A stretch of 11,268 nt of DNA. It comes from Chryseobacterium gleum. Lineage in GTDB: Bacteria; Bacteroidota; Bacteroidia; Flavobacteriales_D; Sanyastnellaceae. How positions within the stretch are numbered: the stretch's first letter is position 1; each line of letters starts with the position of its first letter. The position numbers and the translations under genes are program-made. Below are positions 1 through 5,912 of this stretch, in pieces. Under the pieces are notes generated by a model. That model saw only the letters and a program-made list of their open reading frames with translations. It was not told the DNA's origin and made no database searches. The stretch covers positions 1-11,268 of the forward strand of contig CAMCUG010000028.1 in the NCBI GenBank assembly GCA_945878835.1, read 5' to 3'.

Positions 1-366
1 GAGCGCATAGCATCGGGCCCGGGAAGCAGAGACTATGGCATTTTGTCGGTACTCCTTCAGGCGCATTACGAAATAAAATATCTCTTCACTGTTGAACCGG
101 AAGTATTCAATCCTCCGCCGAAAGTAAAAAGCGGGGTCTTGCGCATGCAGCGCAGGCCTCACCCACTTGTTACTTCGCAACAAAAAGAATTCAAGCAAGT
201 GGTGAAGTTGGCGTTCAATCAGCGCAGAAAAACAATTCGCAATTCAGTGAAGTCGCTGCTTCAACCTGGAATAACATCGGAGAACGATTTATTCAACAAG
301 AGACCTGAACAATTATCGGTAGAACAATTTATTGAATTGACTAGCATTCTATTTCCCAACAAGTAA
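1..366 (+). CDS. rsmA: 16S rRNA (adenine1518-N6/adenine1519-N6)-dimethyltransferase, 3' part
   Basis: This is the C-terminal 121 residues of RsmA/KsgA, cut by the window edge; the frame is open from base 1. The family uses S-adenosylmethionine to dimethylate two adjacent adenines near the 3' end of 16S rRNA during small-subunit assembly. Visible family marks are the segment ERIASGPGSRDYGILSVL, followed by YLFTVEPEVFNPPPKVKSGV, which matches the F-x-P-x-P-K-V-x-S signature after the methyltransferase fold. The small C-terminal domain has the FNQRRKTIRNS helix and a PEQLSVEQF helix typical of the family. The Rossmann-fold core and the catalytic motif lie upstream of the window. A TTG at 43 could pass for a start, but homologous sequence continues before it, so this is a truncated gene and not a short one. 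The fbp start follows after 23 bases. Confidence 0.95.
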   Translation, partial: ERIASGPGSRDYGILSVLLQAHYEIKYLFTVEPEVFNPPPKVKSGVLRMQRRPHPLVTSQQKEFKQVVKLAFNQRRKTIRNSVKSLLQPGITSENDLFNKRPEQLSVEQFIELTSILFPNK

Positions 367-389
367 CTCATTCAGCTTAAATTAGCAAC

Positions 390-1397
390 ATGGCAGCATT
401 GGTAACACTTAGTGAATTCGTAATGGACCGTCAGTCGGACTTTCCATATGCTTCGGGCGATTTAACGCGCCTTCTTTCCGATATTGGAATTGCAGGAAAA
501 ATCATTAACCACAAGGTGAATAAGGCGGGGCTTCAAGACATTCTTGGTTCATCGGCGAACATTAATGTTCAAGGTGAAACGCAAATGAAGTTGGACGTCT
601 TCTCTGACGAAACGTTGTTGAATGCGATGCGTTGGGGCGGACAAGTAGCGGGTGCAGGAAGTGAAGAGAATGAAAAATATTTTGCCTTCGATTTAGAGCG
701 TTGTAAGAAAGCGAAGTATGTTATTTTGTTCGATCCGTTAGATGGCTCTTCGAACATAGATGTGAACGTGAGCATAGGAACTATTTTTTCCATCTTCAGA
801 AGAAAGAGTAGCATTGGAGATCTTGCAAATGTGAACGACTTTCTTCAGAAGGGAGATGAACAAGTTGCTGCCGGATATATTATTTATGGAAGCAGTACCA
901 TGTTGGTGTACACAACAGGACACGGCGTGAACGGCTTCACGCTTCAACCAAGTATTGGTGAGTTTTTCCTTTCACATCCTAACATGAGAATTCCTGAAGA
1001 TGGCGCTATTTATAGCATGAACGAAGGGAATTTAAACGCGTGCGAAATAGGTGTTCAAGAATACATTTCCTGGTGCAAGGAAGACGATAAAAAAACTGAT
1101 CGTCCATATTCTGCGCGTTACATTGGTTCGCTTGTTTCAGATTTTCACAGAAACTTAATCAAAGGCGGAATCTACATTTATCCGAGCACCACGAAAAACA
1201 AAAGTGGAAAATTGCGTATGCAATACGAATGCAATCCGCTTGCGTTCATTGTTGAGCAAGCAGGTGGAAAGGCCACTGATGGACACCGAAGAATTATGGA
1301 AATTGTTCCAACCGATTTGCACCAACGTTCTCCACTATTCATTGGATCAAAGAACATGGTTGAAAAAGTGGAAGCCCTGATTAAACAACACTCGTAA
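390..1397 (+). CDS. fbp: Fructose-1,6-bisphosphatase class 1
   Basis: A cytoplasmic enzyme of 335 residues, the normal length for class I FBPase. It hydrolyses fructose-1,6-bisphosphate to fructose-6-phosphate plus phosphate, the committed step of gluconeogenesis. Metal and active-site marks are all present: G62-E63 in NVQGET, S91-E92-E93, and the signature D115-P-L-D118-G-S-S-N-I-D followed by VNVSIGTIFSIF. Later come the substrate-site region YIGSLVSDFHRN, KLRMQYECNPLAFIVEQAGG and the family C-terminal GGKATDG motif. The ATG at 390 places the conserved N-terminal helix (TLSEFV) at the usual distance from the start. It lies 23 bases after rsmA and 1 base before the TM2 gene, so co-transcription is likely. 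No frameshift or missing catalytic residue is seen. Confidence 0.97.
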   Translation: MAALVTLSEFVMDRQSDFPYASGDLTRLLSDIGIAGKIINHKVNKAGLQDILGSSANINVQGETQMKLDVFSDETLLNAMRWGGQVAGAGSEENEKYFAFDLERCKKAKYVILFDPLDGSSNIDVNVSIGTIFSIFRRKSSIGDLANVNDFLQKGDEQVAAGYIIYGSSTMLVYTTGHGVNGFTLQPSIGEFFLSHPNMRIPEDGAIYSMNEGNLNACEIGVQEYISWCKEDDKKTDRPYSARYIGSLVSDFHRNLIKGGIYIYPSTTKNKSGKLRMQYECNPLAFIVEQAGGKATDGHRRIMEIVPTDLHQRSPLFIGSKNMVEKVEALIKQHS

Positions 1398-1398
1398 G

Positions 1399-1767
1399 AT
1401 GCGCACTGTCCTTTTGCTTGCATTTTTATTCTTCGGGATATCAACGTTTGCGCAAGATGCTGCAAACAACATTACAAATGCGAAAGGTACTTCGTTAGCG
1501 AAATTCAACAATAGAAAAATTATACAAAAGCTTCGAACGTTCGACAATCAAAGAGCTGTGGCCATTGGCCTTGATGTGAGTTTGGGGTTGTTTGGCGTTC
1601 ATCGTATGTACTTGGGAACAGATTTAAAAGTTCCTGTGATATATACCGCTACCATTGGCGGAGGTGGTGTGTTGTGGTTGGTAGATTTAGGTTTGTTAAT
1701 CGCGGTGAAAGACCTGACACCCTTCAAGGATAATCCGAATGTGTTTATATGGAATTCAACTCGATAA
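1399..1767 (+). CDS. Small exported TM2-domain membrane protein
   Basis: A protein of 122 residues. It opens with a cleavable-looking signal peptide, MRTVLLLAFLFFGISTFAQ, whose FAQ end is common in Bacteroidota exported proteins. A polar stretch (about 20-50) follows, then a TM2-like domain (about 56-105): a first hydrophobic segment with LGLFGVHRMYLGT, a tight turn, and a second segment IGGGGVLWLVDLGLLIAV. The G-x-H-R-x-Y-L-G pattern and the W-L-x-D motif in the second helix are the hallmarks of TM2 proteins. The molecular function of bacterial TM2 proteins is not established, so none is assigned. The gene starts one base after the fbp stop and ends three bases before the next gene, so it belongs to the same transcript. 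Its link to FBPase may be only positional. Confidence 0.85.
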   Translation: MRTVLLLAFLFFGISTFAQDAANNITNAKGTSLAKFNNRKIIQKLRTFDNQRAVAIGLDVSLGLFGVHRMYLGTDLKVPVIYTATIGGGGVLWLVDLGLLIAVKDLTPFKDNPNVFIWNSTR

Positions 1768-1770
1768 ATC

Positions 1771-2523
1771 ATGACAGAAGGATTATCAGTTGTGCTTATC
1801 ACATTCAACGAAGGACATCACATTGCAAAATGTTTGAAGGCTGCACAGGCCGTGGCCGATGAAATTATAGTGATTGATTCTGGATCTGCGGATAACACCG
1901 CTGATGTCTGTAAGGCTTACGGAGCAAGGGTTGTAACGAATCCTTGGTGCGGATATTCCGAACAAAAAAACTTTGGAAACGCGCAGGCTTCTTTCGATTG
2001 GATATTGAGTTTAGACGCCGACGAGGTTTTGAATGAGGTGCTTATTCAAAGTATTCTGAAGTGGAAGGATCATCCACAAGCAGCGTCATTCAAGCGCATG
2101 ACCAATTATTGCGGAACGTTTATTAAGCACGGTGGCTGGTATCCCGATGTGAAAGTTCGTCTCTTCAATAAGCAAGAAACACAATGGGAAGGAACCATTC
2201 ACGAAGTGCTTCGTGGATTGTCGAAAGAGAATACATTTTTGTTGGAGGGAGACTGTTTGCACTACTCTTACTACTCCGTTGAACAGCATTACGCTCAAGC
2301 GGAAAAATTCACCACCATACAGGCCGAGGATTTATTTCAACATGGAAAAAAATCGCCTTGGTTCAAGCGTGTTTTCAGTCCGATTTCAAAATTCATTGTC
2401 GACTATTTTTGCCGACTTGGGTTTTTAGATGGAAAGGCAGGATTCACGGTTGCGTGCATTTCGGCTTACGCGACGTTTTTAAAATATAAAAAACTACATG
2501 AGCACATTCGCCTTCCCAAGTAG
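1771..2523 (+). CDS. Glycosyltransferase family 2, WaaE/KdtX-like
   Basis: A protein of 250 residues with a GT-A fold. The N-terminal nucleotide-sugar site reads LSVVLITFNEGHHIAKCL (5-22), followed by IIVIDSGSADNT (32-43) and the metal-binding DxD-type motif L-D82-A-D84-E (81-85). GYSEQKNFG (61-69) is typical of the subgroup that includes WaaE/KdtX lipopolysaccharide inner-core glucosyltransferases. In the second half, WYPD, R-L-F-N and W-E-G-T-I-H-E are conserved in this subgroup and likely shape the acceptor site. The C-terminal 50 residues hold an amphipathic-to-hydrophobic stretch (FIVDYFCRLGFLDG, then FTVACISAYATFLKY) that may dock on the inner membrane. The next gene, a GT9 enzyme, overlaps by 26 bases, which suggests a shared pathway in lipopolysaccharide core or another surface glycan. 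The donor and acceptor cannot be read from sequence. Confidence 0.9.
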   Translation: MTEGLSVVLITFNEGHHIAKCLKAAQAVADEIIVIDSGSADNTADVCKAYGARVVTNPWCGYSEQKNFGNAQASFDWILSLDADEVLNEVLIQSILKWKDHPQAASFKRMTNYCGTFIKHGGWYPDVKVRLFNKQETQWEGTIHEVLRGLSKENTFLLEGDCLHYSYYSVEQHYAQAEKFTTIQAEDLFQHGKKSPWFKRVFSPISKFIVDYFCRLGFLDGKAGFTVACISAYATFLKYKKLHEHIRLPK

Positions 2524-3442
2524 TCTTGCCATAGCAAGAACAGACAGCATTGGCGATGTGATTGTAACGTTGCCCTTGTGCGGTTTCATTAAGAAACACT
2601 CTCCGAATACGCGCATTGTTTTTATTGGAAGAAGCTATACACAGGCCATTGTAGAGGCTTGTCCGTTTGTCGATGAATTCTTGAATTTCGATAAGCTTTC
2701 AGAATCTAGTTTGAAAGCAGACGCATGCGTATTCGCCTTTCCAGATGCGGAAGTCATGAAGTGGGTGAAGGCGCAAGGGGTGAAGAAACGCAGAGCCACA
2801 GGAAGCCGAATTGCCTCTTGGAAATTCGCCAATGACCGCGTGTTCTTTTCCAGAAAGAATTCAGATTTGCACGAATCGCAATTGAACTTTCATCTGTTGT
2901 ATCCGTTCGGAGTAAAAGACATTCCAAGCCTTGAAGAAATTCGCGAATGGCATGTGTTGAAACCTCAAGTGGAAAGCCCCATTCAACTCGAACCGAATAA
3001 ACGTTCGGTTGTGTTTCATATGTTAAGCAAAGGAAGTGCTTTGAATTGGTCGCTTCATCAATACCAAGAATTGTCGTCGCTACTGCCAGCAGCTGACTTC
3101 AACATATACATTACAGGAACCGAAGAAGAAGGGGTTCGTATTCGAAAAGATTTTCGATTCGATTCACACATTACGGATTTAACGGGGAAGCTTTCCCTTC
3201 CACAATTAATCGCATTTATTTCTTCTTGTGAGACGCTTGTAGCAGCAAGCACAGGACCGCTGCACATTGCGTCAGCCGCGGGTATTCGCGCCATTGGGCT
3301 TTATCCTTCGAAACGGCCTATGCATCCGGGAAGATGGATGCCTTTAGGTGCCAAAGCGACTTATTTGGAAGATGGGGTTGTAGATGAAACTGCTGTGCTG
3401 AATATTTCAGCGGAGGAGGTACTCGAAAAGATGAAGAACTAA
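2498..3442 (+). CDS. Glycosyltransferase family 9 (heptosyltransferase-like)
   Basis: A protein of 314 residues with the two-domain GT-B layout of ADP-heptose:LPS heptosyltransferases. The N-terminal domain opens with IARTDSIGDVIVTLPL, the family acceptor-side glycine/aspartate motif, and continues with the usual VFIGRSYTQAIVEACPFVDE. The C-terminal donor domain has W-S-L-H-Q-Y-Q-E-L (nucleotide-binding helix) and STGPLHIASAAG (from about S251, with H256), then IGLYPSKRPMHPGRWMPLG. The start at 2498 is forced: the conserved core begins about ten residues in and no later in-frame start would keep it. The gene therefore truly overlaps the preceding GT2 gene by 26 bases in the +1 frame, which favours translational coupling. 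Whether the sugar is heptose or another residue is not visible. Its stop overlaps the stop of the convergent glucosaminidase gene. Confidence 0.9.
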   Translation: MSTFAFPSSLAIARTDSIGDVIVTLPLCGFIKKHSPNTRIVFIGRSYTQAIVEACPFVDEFLNFDKLSESSLKADACVFAFPDAEVMKWVKAQGVKKRRATGSRIASWKFANDRVFFSRKNSDLHESQLNFHLLYPFGVKDIPSLEEIREWHVLKPQVESPIQLEPNKRSVVFHMLSKGSALNWSLHQYQELSSLLPAADFNIYITGTEEEGVRIRKDFRFDSHITDLTGKLSLPQLIAFISSCETLVAASTGPLHIASAAGIRAIGLYPSKRPMHPGRWMPLGAKATYLEDGVVDETAVLNISAEEVLEKMKN

Positions 3443-4362
3443 CGCAATCGCAAAACCACACCAGTCTTCAACTCCGCTCCTCTTTCAAGATCGTTTTTTC
3501 GCTCTATGCTGTGAATACGGATACCGTATTGTTGAGAGATATCGCGAATGTTTTCTCCGCGTTTCACCTTGTGTTCCTTCACGCTTCCCTTGAATCGCTT
3601 GGGTTGTAGGTAGACTATTTCCTTTTCTTGGAAAACATGCCCGTCTTCTATGTCGTTGTACTTCTCCAGTAAATGCTCCGAAATACCTGTGCGATCTGAT
3701 AGTTCTTTCAGCGTTTCTTTCTTCTTCGCAGAAACATATTTGATTCGATTGTTTGAGATGTTGACAACCACCGAATGTTCGTTCGGTTTTTGTTCTATAT
3801 CGAACTGTGTGAGTTCATACTTTTCAATTAAATCTATCAAGTTCTTGGCATAGGTTGAACTTGTTGCATATCCGCATTTCTTAAGTCCCTGCGCCCATCC
3901 CTTGTAGTCGGTAATCTCCAAAACGAAAAGCTCTTCGTAGCGTGGTTTCTTCAGAAACACACTGTGGTCTTCGAACGACTGATCTACTGATTTGTATTTA
4001 CGGAAACATTCATTCGGAGCATCATCGTCGATGTGTATGGTTGCGCCACTCCAAGTGTCGTGACACTTAATTCCGAAATGATTATTTGCTTCACTGGCCA
4101 GCTTAGATTTTCCACTACCGCTTTCTAGAATTCCTTGCGCTAAAGTAATACTGGCGGGAACACCGTATTTCCGCATTTGATCTTGCGCAATGGACGAATA
4201 ATTTTGAATGTAAGCCTCTGGGGTTTGGGCTAGAGAAGAGGAGAAGGGGGTGAGAGTGAGTAGGAGTAGGAGAATGAGAAACAGGAAATAATTAATACTT
4301 CTTTCGTTCCTTTTCGGTGCCGTCTTCGTTGTAGAAGATCCACTCGCCCACTTCTTTTCCAT
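3439..4362 (-). CDS. Exported LysM-containing N-acetylglucosaminidase (FlgJ/GH73-like)
   Basis: A predicted peptidoglycan hydrolase that cuts the glycan backbone next to N-acetylglucosamine. Numbered from the ATG at 4362 (307 residues), a hydrophobic core (about 23-41, rich in Leu) ends at SSSLAQ, fitting a signal peptide. The glucosaminidase domain spans about 50-165 and contains ASITLAQGILESGSGKSKLA with the probable catalytic glutamate E80, then NNHFGIKC, FRKYKSVDQSFEDH and a late W-A-Q-G-L-K-K-C-G-Y-A-T. Two LysM-like repeats follow, about 207-261 and 262-307 (HKVKRGENIRDISQQYGI), which would hold the enzyme on peptidoglycan. The start is uncertain. ATGs at 4401, 4383 and 4362 all lie inside the upstream MORN gene (71-base overlap even for 4362). 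An ATT at 4296 overlaps the MORN stop and would give a standard short signal peptide. Domain identity is secure; the N-terminus is not. Confidence 0.85.
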   Translation of the reverse strand: MEKKWASGSSTTKTAPKRNERSINYFLFLILLLLLTLTPFSSSLAQTPEAYIQNYSSIAQDQMRKYGVPASITLAQGILESGSGKSKLASEANNHFGIKCHDTWSGATIHIDDDAPNECFRKYKSVDQSFEDHSVFLKKPRYEELFVLEITDYKGWAQGLKKCGYATSSTYAKNLIDLIEKYELTQFDIEQKPNEHSVVVNISNNRIKYVSAKKKETLKELSDRTGISEHLLEKYNDIEDGHVFQEKEIVYLQPKRFKGSVKEHKVKRGENIRDISQQYGIRIHSIERKNDLERGAELKTGVVLRLR

Positions 4363-4717
4363 TTTCGTATTCCCCTTCAACATATAGTTTTCCGTTTTCA
4401 TACCACGTTTTATAGTCGCCGTTTAGTTCCCCATTTTCATAGGTATTCAAACTCCACTTGTTTCCATTCTGATAGTAGGTATAACAATTTCCGTGGCGCT
4501 TGGTGTCCTTCATGCGCATTTCAATATAGCACTGTTGGCTATTCGGATAGAATGCGCGTTCTCCAATTTTATTGTCCGTGCCCTTTTCGAAATACCCGAC
4601 AATGCGCATTCCTTCGGAAGTTGTTTTTATGTCCCGCGCATCCGCGTCCTCCAAAGAAGTGGTGCATGAAGCAAACGCAACAACAAAAAGGGTAAGCATC
4701 CAGATTGCTTTTTTCAT
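4292..4717 (-). CDS. Small MORN-repeat lipoprotein
   Basis: A protein of 141 residues from the ATG at 4717. The N-terminus MKKAIWMLTLFVVAFASC is a lipoprotein signal peptide with a plausible lipobox (F-A-S-C, C18 as the lipidated residue), so the protein should be membrane anchored. The second half (about 75-141) has MORN variant repeats of roughly 23 residues, seen as repeating Y-x-N-G-x / E-G-x-Y / G-x-W-x-x-Y patterns: YYQNGNKWSLNTYENGEL, YKTWYENGKLYVEGEYENG and WIFYNEDG. Proteins of this type are common in Bacteroidota; some act as antitoxin-like or structural adaptors, but no role can be assigned here. An in-frame ATG at 4738 lies within the preceding gene, whereas 4717 sits 4 bases after its stop and gives a clean signal peptide, so 4717 is chosen. 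The downstream glucosaminidase overlaps its 3' end. Confidence 0.85.
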   Translation of the reverse strand: MKKAIWMLTLFVVAFASCTTSLEDADARDIKTTSEGMRIVGYFEKGTDNKIGERAFYPNSQQCYIEMRMKDTKRHGNCYTYYQNGNKWSLNTYENGELNGDYKTWYENGKLYVEGEYENGKEVGEWIFYNEDGTEKERKKY

Positions 4718-4721
4718 ACTT

Positions 4722-5696
4722 CTATTTTTTACGTTCAATGGTGTAATTTACCAATAATTGAAGGGATTCGCGCGCAGAAGATTCTTGGAATTGATTCAAA
4801 ATACCCAAGGCTTTGTCGCGAAATTCGTACATCTTTTCTGTCGCGTATGTAATTCCACCCAACCGCACCACTTCAGCCATAAGTTCTTCCACTTTCACTT
4901 TATCAGTATTGAATTTCCGAACGGTGCGAATCAATTTCTTAGCAGTATCGCGATCTACTTTTCGCAAAACATGAATCAGTGGAAGCGTTAATTTTCTTTC
5001 TTGAATATCAATACCCACTGGCTTTCCAATTGAATCTGTAGTTCCGTAATCGAACAAGTCGTCCTTAATCTGGAAAGCCATTCCAACATACTCTCCGAAC
5101 AATGCCAATTGCTTCACTTGCTCATCTGTAGCAGAAGTAGAGGCGGCACCACTCTCGCAACAAGCGGAAATGAGGGATGCTGTTTTTTGACGAATGATAT
5201 CGTAATAGACTTCCTCTGTAATGTCTAGCTTGCGTGATTTTTCTTGTTGAAGCAATTCACCCTCTGCCATGTCTCTCACAGCCTTGCTCATGATTCCCAA
5301 CAATCGAAATTGTTGTGTTTTCACACTGAGCGAAAGTCCCTGCGACAATAGATAGTCTCCAACTAAAACCGCAATTTTGTTCTTCCAAAGTGCATTGATA
5401 CTGAAGAATCCGCGTCGCATTTGCGCATCATCTACCACATCGTCGTGCACCAACGTTGCAGTGTGCAGCAACTCAATCATGGTCGCTGCAACGAACGTAG
5501 GCTCTTCTGGTTTTTGAAAAAGCTTTGCTGAAAGAAAGACAAAAAGCGGACGCATTTGCTTTCCTTTTCTTTTCACAATGTAATTGGTAACCTTGTCTAA
5601 CAAGCGGTGCTCGCTTTTCATCTGTTCTTTGAAGAACGATTCAAACGCATTCATTTCGCCTTCAACTGGCGCTTGTATTTGGGATAGAGCTGACAC
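4722..5696 (-). CDS. Long-chain polyprenyl diphosphate synthase (IspB/octaprenyl type)
   Basis: A protein of 324 residues, typical for trans-prenyltransferases that extend farnesyl or geranylgeranyl diphosphate with isopentenyl diphosphate, here probably for the menaquinone side chain. The allylic substrate site GKQMRP (45-50) precedes the first aspartate-rich motif H-D85-D86-V-V-D89-D-A-Q-M-R-R-G. The second is Q-I-K-D212-D213-L-F-D216. ALWKNKIAVLVGDYLLSQG and EGELLQ also fit the family. Product chain length cannot be read safely from these motifs. The start is a GTG at 5696. The first residues (SQIQAPVEGEM) resemble the family's usual N-terminus in Bacteroidota, which argues against the ATG at 5654. 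The MORN lipoprotein begins 4 bases after its stop. Upstream lies a 216-base repeat-rich gap. Confidence 0.93.
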   Translation of the reverse strand: MSALSQIQAPVEGEMNAFESFFKEQMKSEHRLLDKVTNYIVKRKGKQMRPLFVFLSAKLFQKPEEPTFVAATMIELLHTATLVHDDVVDDAQMRRGFFSINALWKNKIAVLVGDYLLSQGLSLSVKTQQFRLLGIMSKAVRDMAEGELLQQEKSRKLDITEEVYYDIIRQKTASLISACCESGAASTSATDEQVKQLALFGEYVGMAFQIKDDLFDYGTTDSIGKPVGIDIQERKLTLPLIHVLRKVDRDTAKKLIRTVRKFNTDKVKVEELMAEVVRLGGITYATEKMYEFRDKALGILNQFQESSARESLQLLVNYTIERKK

Positions 5697-5701
5697 GGGG
5701 G

Positions 5702-5709
5702 CAAATGTA
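5702..5709 (-). promoter_or_regulatory. Possible -7 promoter element for the polyprenyl synthase gene
   Basis: On the minus strand TACATTTG fits the Bacteroidota -7 consensus TAnnTTTG. I find no matching TTTG at the usual -33 distance; only a TTTC occurs, too close and inside a repeat unit. The element ends just 5 bases before the GTG start, so a transcript from it would be leaderless or nearly so. This is a weak candidate. Confidence 0.25.
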
Positions 5710-5788
5710 TAACAAGATTCTGACGAAAGATGTTGAACAAGATTCTATCAAAAGATACTATGTAAGATGTTTCACAAGATTCTGCGAA

Positions 5789-5812
5789 AGAAGCCTGCGG
5801 CTAAGGGCTTCT
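5789..5812. repeat. Hairpin at the centre of repeat block 1, possible weak terminator
   Basis: AGAAGCC (5789-5795) and GGCTTCT (5806-5812) form a perfect 7-base-pair stem with a 10-base loop. Read on the minus strand it lies about 100 bases downstream of the beta-barrel gene and is followed by a short T-rich run, so it could act as a weak terminator or attenuator before the polyprenyl synthase gene. It is equally the apex of the larger foldback. Confidence 0.45.
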
Positions 5813-5835
5813 GCCTTACGAAGTATCTTGCATCG

Positions 5836-5908
5836 CATCTTTCGTTAGAATCTTGCCTCCGGCATCTAGTGAAACATCTTTCGTCAGAATCCTGCCTCCG
5901 GCATCTAG
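5836..5908. repeat. 39-base tandem duplication with GC-rich module
   Basis: Two copies with a period of 39 bases: 5836-5874 and 5875-5908, matching at 32 of 34 comparable positions. Each begins with CATCTTTCG, carries one inverted repeat unit and ends with the identical GCCTCCGGCATCTAG. On the minus strand that last part contains TGCCGGAGGCA, a small hairpin with a GGA loop. The right copy ends four bases beyond the stop codon of the beta-barrel gene. Confidence 0.85.
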
Positions 5909-5912
5909 GAAT

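Larger units (their letters stand above)
5712..5908. repeat. Clustered inverted-repeat block, copy 1
   Basis: This noncoding block between the beta-barrel gene and the polyprenyl synthase gene is built from copies of a unit close to CAAGATTCTGACGAAAGATG. Direct copies start at 5713 and 5738, with a one-base-shorter, divergent copy at 5775. Inverted copies lie at 5835-5855 and 5874-5894. Direct copies fill the left half and inverted copies the right half, so the whole block can fold back: bases 5713-5734 pair with 5873-5894 at 21 of 22 positions, 5765-5775 pair with 5869-5879 perfectly, and AAGATACT near 5752 pairs with AGTATCTT near 5822. Related sequence recurs at 6833-6932. This looks like a REP- or MITE-like dispersed element; no target-site duplication was recognised. 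Confidence 0.85.

Noticed and set aside
4292..4717. MORN protein as the antitoxin of a toxin-antitoxin pair
   Set aside because: It has a lipoprotein signal peptide, and its neighbour is an exported peptidoglycan hydrolase and not a toxin-like protein, so this reading lacks support.
4718..4738. MORN lipoprotein start at 4738
   Set aside because: This ATG lies inside the end of the polyprenyl synthase gene and puts polar residues before the signal peptide; 4717 lies 4 bases after that gene's stop.
5712..5908. CRISPR-like array of short repeats
   Set aside because: The units occur in both orientations, with irregular spacing and no unique spacers of even length, and there are no cas genes; it is an inverted-repeat cluster.
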